This document shows, one piece after another, positions 11,461 through 21,290 of a stretch of 64,000 bases of DNA. Within the stretch, counting starts at the first letter, position 1, and every line of letters starts with the position of its first letter. Under the pieces are notes generated by a model. The model ran no database searches, was not told the origin of the DNA, and saw nothing but the letters and a program-made list of their open reading frames with translations. Source of the DNA: Oreohelix idahoensis (Eukaryota; Mollusca; Gastropoda; Stylommatophora; Oreohelicidae); the NCBI GenBank assembly GCA_024509875.1, contig JAMPIV010012447.1, forward strand, positions 420,501 through 484,500, given 5' to 3'. The position numbers were made by a program, and so were the translations under genes.

Positions 11461-12064
11461 AGAAAATGTAACCCTGACTATCATGTTACTCACACAAACG
11501 AAGTTCTTTAGTCTCGTCATCTTGTAATGTAGGTTTCAATTCGGAGCTTCATAATTTTTTTTAAGGATTGTTTTTACTTGAATGGCTTATGAAGTAGAGA
11601 TAGTGATTTGTTGTAAGGATTTATATGCTTGATGAATGAATTGTATTGGATTGATCCTTGATCATTGAATCATGGATGAAATACGGATGGAAAGGAAAAA
11701 AAAAAACAAATTAATAAAAATTGGTACTCAGTCAGTTTTACAATTGAACGACACACTCAAAACATGTTATTTTTCTGGGTTTAGCTCTTGTCTGTCTCAG
11801 TCAACAACAGGAGACACGACCAGAAATATAAGCAGGCTGCATTGCAAAGACGTTGAAAAAAAATAGATGAACAAGAAAAACATTATTAAAAGAGCAACAC
11901 ATAAAGTTGAAAAATGGGGGAAAAAAAGAAGAAAGATGAGACAGGTGTCACGCGGAAAAATAATTGACTATTTTTATTATTATTTACTATTATTTTTATT
12001 ATCATTATTATTATTATTACGGTATATAGATGATAAATTCATTCATTGTTCATTCATTTCCTTT
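11461..12064. other. Noncoding, nothing recognised
   Basis: AT-rich, with A-rich runs near 11695 and 11920 and a TTATTA-rich stretch near 11970-12015. The short Lys-rich frames look like products of the base composition. Confidence 0.35.
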
Positions 12065-12365
12065 CAGTCCCATTAAGGAGCATAGGCGTTCAACAAACGT
12101 GTGCCAAATCTTCCTGTTCAGTGTCATCAGCTGATGGTCGTCTTTCCATATTTTCCTCATTATTTTAACTTCTGTATCCAGTTCTCTTCTCCCTGTGTGT
12201 TTATCCTACCTCTGTTTCTCTTACCCTCGGTATCCCAGAACAAGTGCTTCCTGATAATGTTATCAGCAGCCTTCCTCAGTGTGTCTCCTATCCACCACCA
12301 GCGTCTTCATCTTATTTCTTGTTCCACTGGCACTTGTCATCAAGTCCACACGAGGAATCGTGTCG
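12065..12365 (-). mobile_element. 3' remnant of the LINE family found at 62983-64000
   Basis: Reads as antisense sequence matching 63000-63290: GGAGCATAGGC, TTCAACAAAC.TGTGCCA, TCTTCCTGT, GTTTCCAGTTCTCTTCT-like, CATCCACC.CCAGCGTCTTC and GTTCCACTGGCACTTGTC. In the sense direction this is the extreme C-terminus and 3' end of an RT protein with an RRRRW.WIGHTLR motif. The 3' tail carries short ATTC-type repeats around 12040-12060. Confidence 0.75.
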
Positions 12366-12384
12366 TACCATTAAATAAAATTAA

Positions 12385-12500
12385 AATAAAAAGATAAAGG
12401 ATCCCGTTACACGCCCATTGAGGCATACTGAGAATATGGTGTTAGTCCCATATATTCTTGATCTTCCGCTCACTAGGGATGATGTGGTCAGCATCACACC
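12385..12500 (+). repeat. Dispersed repeat R3, plus copy
   Basis: Contains GGATCCCGTTACACGCCCAT, TGAGGCATA, GAATATG.TGTTAG, ATGATGTGGTCAGCATCAC. The reverse complement lies at 36835-36960 with the same order of landmarks. Short and noncoding, it resembles a SINE or MITE remnant of unknown class. Confidence 0.6.
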
Positions 12501-12789
12501 AGTATCAATAAATAGCGATAGACAATTCAGCAGTTAAACTACTTAGCCTCAGTAGATGCCCGTGTCTCAGTTTTAATGTTTTTTCGATGTTATATGTCAA
12601 GTTTCCAATGTCTAAATTACCTGACAGTGACAGCGATGTTATTCATGTCTACATGGAGAAGAGAAGTGGAAACAGAACAGACACGAAGTGGATGAAGTAA
12701 TACATGGAGAGAAACTGAGCTGATGGCACGGGACAGAAAAACCTGGTATACGTTTGTTGAAAGCGAGTTCTCGTTGGGGAGCTGAAGGG
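12501..12789. other. Noncoding, nothing recognised
   Basis: No repeat partner or domain was seen here. Part of it (12650-12770) has weak wording in common with the antisense LINE tails, but not enough for a call. Confidence 0.3.
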
Positions 12790-13045
12790 TTATAATGATG
12801 ATGATGGTGATGATGATGATAATGTAATGATGATGGTGGTAATGATGATGTCGATGATGATGGTGATGATGATGGTGTAATGGTGATGATGATGATGGTA
12901 ATAATGATGATGGGGATGACTACAACGATGATGGTGATGATGGGGACGATTGCGATGCTGGTGATGATGATGATTGTGAAGATGTTGATAATGGTGGTGA
13001 TGATGATGGTAATGATGACGATGATGATGATTGTGATTCTTAACT
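12790..13045. repeat. Imperfect (ATG)n / (GAT)n trinucleotide array
   Basis: Roughly 250 bp of interrupted GATGATGGT and GATGATGAT units. It generates long histidine-, isoleucine- or serine-rich frames on the minus strand, which are repeat artefacts. Confidence 0.9.
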
Positions 13046-13792
13046 GTAGATAACCGATATAATCTGGTATTTTTAAACACACGAAACACGTCATATGATC
13101 ATGAGAAATCGCAAAAGCGATCCTCAAAATTAAAGGCGTATGCCTCAAAGGCTTAATAGACAATACCCTGTAATTACTTTCTTCAGTTTCCCGAGTCCCT
13201 GGGATCCAGTGTTGCAAGTACAGTTTTCCCCCACTGATATTATCTTTCCATCTCTTTCATCTCCCATGCCATCTAGGCCTTGCTGTCCTCTGTCCTTTTT
13301 TATACACTTTTTATTTAATTTGAAATGAGCTTTGTTAGGATGTTTCAAATCTCGGTGAGCCCTTGGCTTGCTGAGTTTGAGACGACCTAGGGAGCTGAAA
13401 TTTGGCACAGGACCCCCTGTCGTGGTATATTTTAAGCTAATAAAATTTGAAGGAACATCGAGCTTGTCATACAAAATTGAAATGGTACTTTCTAGTGCAT
13501 TTCAAAATAAAAGTGTGCAGTCTAAAAATTTGCTTTTAAAATTTCTTATTTTTAAACTGATGCCCTGCTGTGGACAAGGCATTCTCGTTTTGTATTGGAG
13601 AACTGGTCACATTAAGAGAGTTCGATATGTTACATGGTTAGGACAGTTACCTCTCGAGACACTTACAGCGTCACGCTTCAATCTACCCAGCTGTAAAATA
13701 AGTACCCGACTCTGCTCTTGAGCCAGGGAAGGCAAAGGCGGCCATGAAAGGAACTGATAACTCCGCATCATTAAAAACGTTGGATCTAGTAT
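13046..13792. other. Noncoding, nothing recognised
   Basis: Several short frames exist but none shows a domain. I see no repeat partner elsewhere in the window. Confidence 0.3.
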
Positions 13793-13860
13793 TAGGAAAT
13801 CTCTAACACTCCACTCCCCTACTGCAGTTTCTGCCATGTGACTACATCTACCTGTACTAG
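13793..13860. repeat. Short dispersed motif shared with 38583-38640
   Basis: TCTCTAACACTCCACTCCCC followed by TACTGCAGTTTCTGCCA is matched at 38586 by TCTCTAACACGCCACTCCCC and a similar continuation. About 50 bp of similarity, noncoding. Confidence 0.5.
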
Positions 13861-13969
13861 TCGTATTGACTTTTAAAAAAACACACCTCTGCCTCCAGTA
13901 CGCACACACAAACAAAACCAACAAAGAAAACAACATTCACAACATACGAGCTAACATTTACACAGACCA

Positions 13970-14140
13970 CACCATTAGTACACATAGCTGGCAACATCAC
14001 CATGTGCAACAAAATGCCACAGAAACCACCGCTGCAAGAGTGAGTGACTGCTTGGTGGAGGCTTCCTGCCAGGGGACTAAATGAAGTAGTTACTCTATTC
14101 TCCGTGAAGGGCGCACAGAAAGATGAAGGTGATGAGGTAC
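13970..14140. repeat. Dispersed repeat R1, copy 3
   Basis: Shares CTGGCAACATCA, GCCACAGAAACCACCGCTGC and the TTCTCCGTGAAGGGCGCA segment with the copies at 390 and 1350. The three copies define a short noncoding repeat of about 170-220 bp. Confidence 0.5.
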
Positions 14141-14289
14141 AAACACTCAGTACTCTAAAGCATGCGAACACAAAGATACATAACATAAAATACATAACAA
14201 ATAAACAAAGAAATCACAAAACGCAGAACTCAAATACATGTATGGAAATAAACACATGCAGGTAGGCAGAGCAAGACACGCACAGAGAA

Positions 14290-14290
<1 letters not shown>

Positions 14291-14325
<35 letters not shown>
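14291..14325. repeat. (GA)n microsatellite
   Basis: GAGA run following GAACGAGAGAAG. It is the first of three GA arrays that separate copies of a roughly 75-bp motif. Confidence 0.95.
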
Positions 14326-14328
<3 letters not shown>

Positions 14329-14475
14329 TGATTGTTCAGGCACGAAATGTATAATTCATTAAGACTAAAACTGCTATTTTTGGCATTTCTGAGACTCACG
14401 CGAGAGTGAGTTCAGACATGACGTTTATAATTAAGTAAGTCTAGAATTGCTACTTTTAGTATTTCTAGCGAAAGC
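14326..14475. repeat. Roughly 75-bp motif, two adjacent copies
   Basis: The sequence from TTATAATTAAGTAAGTCTAG to GCTACTTTTAGTATTTCTAG resembles its left neighbour (TATAATTCATTAAGACTAAA to TGCTATTTTTGGCATTTCTG) and a third copy at 15245-15290 (AAGTAGGACTAGAATTGCTA). Each is followed by a GA-rich run. Confidence 0.6.
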
Positions 14476-14547
14476 GAGCGAGAGATAGAGAGAGAGAGGG
14501 AGATAGAGAGAGAGAGAGAGAGAGAGCGAGAGAACGAACGAACGAAC
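14475..14547. repeat. (GA)n and (GAAC)n microsatellite
   Basis: Interrupted GAGA run ending in GAACGAACGAAC. Confidence 0.93.
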
Positions 14548-14743
14548 TTTATTTTCAAAGGGTTGAGAATTGGGCACGCAGGCCCGTCAAGCATTCTGCC
14601 CTTCCTTTCTCTCACCTTTCATACTAAATTCATTTATTCCCATATGCATTTTACATATCAATGTCAAGGAATTCAACGTTGTAAAGTAAAATAAAATAGC
14701 ACACTCATATTAACATTAACTACTTATAAACATGACATAAAAT

Positions 14744-14811
14744 ATAGAGAGAAAGAGAGGGAGAGAGAGAGAGAGAGAGAGTGTGTGAGTGTGTGTATGT
14801 GTATGTAAGTG
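14744..14811. repeat. (GA)n followed by (GT)n microsatellite
   Basis: A GAGA run passes directly into GTGTGTGAGTGTGTGTATG. Confidence 0.93.
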
Positions 14812-14855
14812 CAGTGGAATACTGAGGAGTGTGCGAGGTCGCGGCCCGCCCCTGG

Positions 14856-15225
14856 TGACAGCCAGGAGAGGGTGCCATCGGACACTATTATGACCGTACT
14901 ATACAATTTAAAAAAAAATCTACTTGCAAGTTTAATATATTTTACTTGTGTTTATTCATTGATTGGGGGGTGGACCAATGGTAGTATGCCCCAGGTGCTA
15001 AATACTTCAAGCGGGCCCTTGTGTGTGTAGGTTTTTGTCCCCACTTGACAGCCAGGAAATTAGTGCCATCGGACACTATTATGACCGTACTTTACTTTTT
15101 TTTTTTTAATTTACTTGCACGCATAATACATTTTTACTTGTGTTTATTCATTGGTAGGGGGACCAATGGTAGGATGCCCAGGTTGCCAAATACTTCAAGT
15201 GGGCCCCTGTGTGTGTATGTGTTTG
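14856..15225. repeat. 190-bp tandem duplication, two units
   Basis: TGACAGCCAGGA begins at 14856 and again at 15046. Both units keep GTGCCATCGGACACTATTAT, GACCGTACT, TTTACTTGTGTTTATTCATT, GGACCAATGGTAG and AAATACTTCAAG in the same order. No convincing coding frame is present. Confidence 0.9.
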
Positions 15226-15387
15226 TATACGAGACAGACTAAGTTTATAAATAAGTAGGACTAGAATTGCTATTTTGAGCACTCTAGGACACCAGCGGGA
15301 TAAAGAGAGGAAGAGAGTGAATCTACTATTTAAAGGCAAACTCCTTTTGTTTGTACTTTATGCAAATCTGCATGCTTTAAAATTGTG

Positions 15388-17705
15388 CTTACTTACTTAC
15401 TTTCTTAGTCGTTCCTCTTCTACCGTGAGGTAAAGAGGTTTTGAAGAGAAAGCTCCATACAATTATATCGACTGTCTTCCTCCTGGCCTGGTTCCATTAT
15501 AGTCCTCGGTCCTTCAAAGATTGTCTAATGTTGTCAGCGGACTCTGGGTCGCCATGGAGGTCTGGATCCCTGGCTCTTAGCCTCCCATACCTGCCGTGGC
15601 AGCCGATCTCTCATTCTGCAGACATAGCCAAACCATCTTAGTTGGGACTGTTATACGAGTACTTGGGTCTGCAGGGGTGGGTTTTTAGACCTTGACGTAT
15701 CGTCTGGTTGCTGACCATGTCTCTTCTTGTTACTTCAACCACTCTTCTCAGATACCTCATTTCTGAGGTTTGGATCTGACTTTTGTGGGTTGTAGTCATT
15801 GCCCATGATTCGCACCCATACGTCAAGACAGGGACGTAGGTGGCGCGGTATACAGCCATCTGTGTTTTCTTGCCAACCTTTCTCTAGCTGAGGAATCCTC
15901 GATTTATGGCTGAAAAAGTCTCCCAGCTGCTACTTTTCGAGCGGCCAACTCTTCTTTGATGCCTCCATTCCAGTCTATGACAGCTCAGGGGTATTTACAG
16001 TGGCTGACCTGCTCCAGGACCTGTTCTCCCAGCTTAATCTGATGTCTTCTTTCCTCTCGTGATATCACCATGGTTTTTGCTTTGGAGCTGCTGATGACCA
16101 TCATTCTCTTCTCCAACTATTCCTTCCAGACTTGCAGGTTGGATTGATGTACCTCTGATTTAGCAATCAGGGCAACATCGTCAGCAAATCCCGGATCTGA
16201 AATACAAACCTGTCTCATCTTCCAGTACCCCACTGGATATTTTCTTGTCCTCTCCTTACATCTTTTGATGACATCATCCATGAGGAATATGAACAGATAT
16301 GGTAACAGGATACCACCTTGTCTTACACCAGTGGTGGTCCTGAACTCTTCTGACTTATGGTTTGCCGTCCTCACATAATTTATGCAAGACTTGAGGAAAC
16401 TCTGAATGGCACGAATTAGAGGTGCTGGAATGTTCTTCCTTGAGCAGTCCCAAAGTTTGCTCCAGGGGACCTTGTCAAATGCGTTTTCCAGATCCAAGAA
16501 ACAAAGGTGCATCTCACCTTTATACTCAATGGCCTTTTCACTCAGCTCTCTTAGTGTGAAGATCAGGTCTTGAGTACTTAGGTTTGCTCGGAAGCCACAT
16601 TGAACTTCATCCATTTGTGGCTCAGCTAGACGTCTGAGTCTCTGCTCCAGGATTTTAGAGTAGATTTTACCGGAGACACTGAGAAGGGATATGCCTCTAT
16701 GATTTCCACATTGTCAGTTGTCATCTTTTTTGAAAATGGGTGTTACTATGGCAATCTCCCAATCCGTTGGTATGGTATTGTGGCACCAAGCTGCCAGTAG
16801 GACCGTCATAAATAATAGGACACCCTGCTTCTTTCATGCACTTAACCATTTCTGGTGTTATACCATCATGCCCTGCTCCTGTGCCCATCTTGATTTTCTC
16901 CAGTGCTGCCTTCAGTCTTCCATCTTGATGCCAACTTCGCCACCATTCGTTTCCTCTTCTGTGCTAGTGGTTATCATTTCTGATGTTTGCCCTTGCTCAC
17001 CATCAAGGAGTTCAGAGAAATATTGATTCCATCTTTCCATTACTTCCTTTGGGGCATTAGGCAATTTGCCTTGCTTGGCCTTTATAAATTTAAGAGGGCA
17101 CTGTTTTTCCTTTCTCATGTTCTTTAAGGTCTTAGAGAACAATTTCTGGTTTCTTGAGCATCTTTTTCTAGCGTTCCTCCAAATTCTTCCCAGGTTTTCT
17201 GTTTTGCTGCTAGCACCTTGTTCTTTGTTTCTGTTCTGAGTATCAGATATTCTCTATATTTCTTTGTTTTTCCTACTGTGCTTTTAGCTCTTATTGTTTC
17301 CATGTCTTTTTCTTCTCTCTTATTTTCTCTTTAACTTCCTCTGTCCACCAAGGTGTCCTCTTTCTCTTCATCCCAAGTCGGACTTCACCACATGCTTCTG
17401 CTGTAGCTGTCTTTATAATGTCCTTGAATTTAAGCCAGAGGGTTTCCAGGTCATCATGTTGCTCTTTTGTGTTTTTCACTGCTGTAGCAATAAGCCGCTG
17501 ATATCTGGTCTTAACTTCTGGTTCTCTCAGCTTGTAGGTATTAATGCTCATTTCTCCTGTTCGTTTACTTAGCTTCTTGCTAAAGCAATTCCTAGGCCGA
17601 GCAACTCTTTCGGTTGTTCTTTCCATTGTTAGCAGGTAGTGATCACTTCCAATCTCTGGCCCTCTCCAGACTCAAGTATCCCGGACATACTTGAATGACT
17701 CTTCC
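15388..17705 (-). mobile_element. RTE-like LINE, 5'-truncated, antisense
   Basis: Closely related to the fuller copy at 27807-30932. Its 3' end carries (TAAG)n short repeats (on plus, CTTACTTACTTAC at 15388), a known RTE feature, then GTCGTTCCTCTTCTACCG. Similarity runs through the RT region up to CATCCCGGACATA-like wording at about 17690, then stops. The endonuclease is therefore absent and the element is 5'-truncated. Confidence 0.85.
15640..17626 (-). pseudogene. RTE-like reverse transcriptase, fragmented
   Basis: Pieces in different frames read as one protein. Near 17300-17626 is the linker between endonuclease and RT. At 16912-17142 is the pre-RT region. At 16117-16614 are the RT core motifs: QCGFRANLSTQDLIF, FLDLENAFDKVPW, GVRQGGILLPYLF and the catalytic FADD in DPGFADDVALI. 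At 15640-15859 is the thumb and C-terminal part (VLTYGCESWAMTT). Frameshifts and small deletions separate the pieces, for example after the FADD segment where VHQSNLQ has lost a residue relative to the other copy. No endonuclease remains. Confidence 0.85.
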
Positions 17706-17828
17706 TGTGACAGAGTATTTAAATATATTTACATGTATCATCACGTTTTTGCTTCCACCCGGTTCCCACCTCTCTTTGTGTGTTTTTTTATATGCACGTT
17801 CGGTTAATGCAGAACCCTTGTACACTTA

Positions 17829-17996
17829 GGCCGCTTACACACGAGCGTTTCTAGACGCGCGTTTCTCTCGCGTGACGAATGAAAGAGTACGGATTTACAG
17901 ACAGTCTCGCTCGGCTGAGCAGCCTGTAAATCCCTTACTCCTTCATTTGTCACGCGTGAGAAACGCGCGTCAAGAAACGCTCGTGTGTAAGCGGCC
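17829..17996. mobile_element. Palindromic MITE-like element
   Basis: Nearly the whole 168 bp is an inverted repeat. The arms, about 72 bp long with roughly five mismatches, start GGCCGCTTACACACGAGCGT and flank a GC-rich spacer of about 20 bp. TA lies immediately outside each end (17827-17828 and 17997-17998), compatible with a 2-bp target duplication. It has no coding capacity and would fold into one long hairpin if transcribed. The superfamily is not clear from the termini alone. Confidence 0.88.
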
Positions 17997-17997
17997 T

Positions 17998-20414
17998 AAG
18001 ATATCTGTCTCTTTCTCAATTTAGCCACGCCTATTCTTTTCTTTCGTTTCTCTATGTCTTACAAGCACTAGCATTGTTTACAATCAGACCGCTGTAATAG
18101 TGACAGAGAGGGGACGGATGGTAGATTTGTAGAGAACCAAGAACGACTATACAAAAAGTCGTACTTTTGGCAAAGGGGGAGATAAGCTAATGAAGTTAAG
18201 ACATACTTTGATAGTTTCATTTCTCAGGGTGAGACAATCTGAAAGAAAGGGGAGATAATTTACAATTACCTCCCCCTGTCCGTTCGTTTCGTGTAAACGC
18301 AATTAAGCTATGGATCGACGAGATCTAAGAGACGATTTGGCTGTGGGACCACGTCCACTCGTCGGCGATTGTGTCAAAATTTCCCTTCATACAGAATTTG
18401 AACGAAGGATTCCCCAAAGGTGTTATACAGGTGTTTATAAAGTAGCTGTGCAGTGAATTTGAAAAATATTTTAGAAATTACGTCACTAATGATGCAAATT
18501 TACGTCATGATATTCTGTGTTCCAATGCTGTGTCCCACAATCCCGTGTGCAGCATTACACAACAAGCCCCAATTGAAAACCACATTTCTGGTGACGTAGT
18601 CTCGCCGGAGCGTAAATTTCACTGCACAGCGACTTTAAAAACACCCTGTATATCACAAGACCGAGCGAAGTTCTGCAAATTTAATATATATATATAGTCC
18701 AGCTTTTAAAATCCATTATTCAGTACCCATAGGATTTTTCAGATATCTAGCTGCGATTTCTAAATCCATTTTACTATTTGGAGTTACTAGTTTTCGTTGG
18801 AGTTGTTAAAATTTCTGTGTTTGAGGTAATTATATTATACTAGATTTTGAGTGATTTAATTGTTAAGCCCGGCATTATATTTCACGAAGATTTTCTGTGT
18901 TGAGTGGTTTAATGGTTAAGAGTTCGTCATTTATATTTTTCTAGGATTTACTGTGTTACATTGGCTAGCAGAATAAAATAATTTCTAGCTAAACTATTCC
19001 ATCTATAAAATAAATTTAATTAATTGCTAGTAACCAGTCAGAGAATATTTTAACCGACTAGTAAATGCATTATTCATTATGAGTACGGACGAAATATATA
19101 TTTATTTCTAATTCATGATGATTAATTATGTAAATGACTAGAATTTATTTCACGGGGGTTTTTAAACGACAAGACAAGCTCTAAGATTGTAGTTTCTAAT
19201 CTAAGTTAAATAACCGTAGTGGATAATAATATTATATTGCGCGGGTTAAGATAGGATTGAGAATACTTTATTGTGGTTAAGTATTTTGTATTTTTCTTCA
19301 TCTAGTACTGGATCACATACCCATAACCTACCAGCGGCTTCCATATGAATCTGAGAATAACGGACTTAAGTCCAACAGTACAAAAGAACATTCTGATATA
19401 AATATTCGGTTTTCAAGGTGGACCGGTCTGGCCTCTTGTTTACACCCAGAAAGAGACAGGGTACCAACCCAAAGAATATTAAGAATAAATTGTAACTGGA
19501 CTTATAGATATCCAGATTTCTGTTTCCCAATTTCATATACATTCAGCCCGTCGTGGCAACATAATCAAACATTGACATTACCTGACTACCAACCAGTGTG
19601 TTTTGAAGAAGATTTATCCAGAACAGATTTACATACCTGACATTCCGATAATTATTGAATAAAATTCAAGCTAATGACACTGTGAACACTAGAACACGTG
19701 AATATTTACCTGTCTGGACAAATTGAGGTGAAACGAACAGATTCAATAAAATAGTAACAAAGCAAGCGTTTTCGCCAAACCAGAGGATTAACTCAGTAAA
19801 TTTGGGAAGAAAACTGGGTCCTGTTTTGCCAAATAAAAACGAACACTGGATCTGTAGCGCTTACTCAGGAGTTCTGTTCCAGACATGTTAATCAACAAAT
19901 TAGATAAGCACGATTGAAAGGTGGCCACTTGTATGTCAGAGCGAGTGGAAGACGGAATGAATAATTCTTATATATTGTATAACCATTATACTCACTTTGT
20001 TTATGCCCTTTCTTTTCGTTTTCTAACACTGTTCATTTTTTTCAGAATAGAATAACGTAGAATCACTGTTCTTTACAGTATAGTAGAATCCTGGACCCTA
20101 GGGCTATTCTTTTGACCTTTTGGGGATTAATTAACCGTTTTTTTTTTTCTTTGTGGGATTTTGTCTCTACAGAGGGAGGTACACTTAGTGGGTCACTTCT
20201 TTATGTAATTCTGTAACCTATGATTTTCTTGTAATTTTTGATATCTTATAATACCTGTTGTGAAGTTCCTTTTGTTATGATAAATAAACATTAACATAAA
20301 ACTTAATTACCTGTGTTGGCCAGCTAGTCCCAATATCCCTACTCCCATTACTATAGATTTCACGTTTGTGCGTCTAATTGTCGTCACTTATCTGTGTGTG
20401 TATATGTGAGTGGT

Positions 20415-20502
<88 letters not shown>

Positions 20503-20705
20503 CTAGGAAACTGTCTGATCTAAAAATCTCAGTCGTAAACGATAGGCTGGATTAGATTATCTTCTCAAATGCAGGGACAGACTTTACCTTTCACCATTTC
20601 ACTCGTGAAAAATCTATTTCTCTACCTTATCTCCCACTGAGCTATCACCTGTTCTAGTTCTATTCAGACGGGACCATAATTGATCATAATTTCCTATCAC
20701 AAAAT
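17998..20705. repeat. Dispersed repeat R2, longest copy
   Basis: About 2.7 kb without a meaningful open frame. It aligns in order with 32560-34600, with landmarks such as AATTTAGCCACGCCTATTC, TCTAATTCAT near 19110, CCATTGTGTT-like and GATTTATCCAGAA near 19605, ACTGTGAACACTAGA near 19680, GACCTTTTGGGG near 20118 and TTCTGTAACCTATGATTT near 20212. Identity is modest (perhaps two-thirds), so the family is old. It could be a noncoding LTR-retrotransposon derivative or a large non-autonomous element; no LTR pair or polymerase was seen. Confidence 0.6.
20417..20501. repeat. (TA)n microsatellite inside R2
   Basis: Uninterrupted AT dinucleotides for about 85 bp, in the same general part of R2 as the array at 34598. 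Confidence 0.97.
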
Positions 20706-20838
20706 TTACGACACTTCCTAACTATGGCAAAGTTGATCACTGATTTCTCATTCTTTGTTGGTTCACATATAGTGTATGCATGTGTGCGTTTATGGGGGAA
20801 CTTTGTGCTTGTAATGATCGTGTTTTGCTTAGTGCCTT
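20706..20838 (-). mobile_element. RTE-like LINE fragment, endonuclease region
   Basis: Matches the antisense endonuclease region of the fuller RTE copy (about 30095-30215): ATGGCA.AGT.GATCACTGA, TTCTCATTCTTTGTTGGTTC, GTGTATGCATGT and TATGGGGGAACTTTGTG. Similarity ends soon after TTTTGCTTAGTGC. It sits exactly upstream of the Tx1-like 5' region. Confidence 0.75.
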
Positions 20839-21290
20839 AAAATTTCTTCTTGAAATTCGGCAGTTACTCCTTAGGTTCTTGGGTGTTACGTTATCAGGTT
20901 ATTTGTTCAGCAGCCCATTTTGGTTTTGACAGAAAAAAATTTTCAGTTTTAATTTATATACGCCAACAGCAGTAGTGAAGGGAAATAACTTCATGCGAGA
21001 TATCAAGGGAAATAATGAAAGTAACAAACATATTCGTTTATTTTTGCAATTAACACCTATTATTTTTAAAATTTTACAATGCAATTTTAAATTTTTTATA
21101 ATTTTCTTTTGTTGTTATTGAAAGTGCAAATTTAATTTGCTTTTCTGTAGTATTAAAGTTATGATTACTATCTATACGGAACCTAAGGTAGTTTCTCCGC
21201 GATAATGAACAGGCTCATAGTTTCAAAAGACACTGATCAACAAAACCTTAACCACGTCCAATTATTTGCATGGTGGTAAGCCCTGTTAAG

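Noticed and set aside
12790..13089. Histidine-, isoleucine- and serine-rich frames on the minus strand
   Set aside because: They are produced entirely by the imperfect GAT trinucleotide array, with no domain beyond it.
20838..21290. R2-type or host promoter upstream of the DDE transposon
   Set aside because: The segment recurs at 30981 together with the U2-headed monomers, so it belongs to the Tx1-like 5' region.
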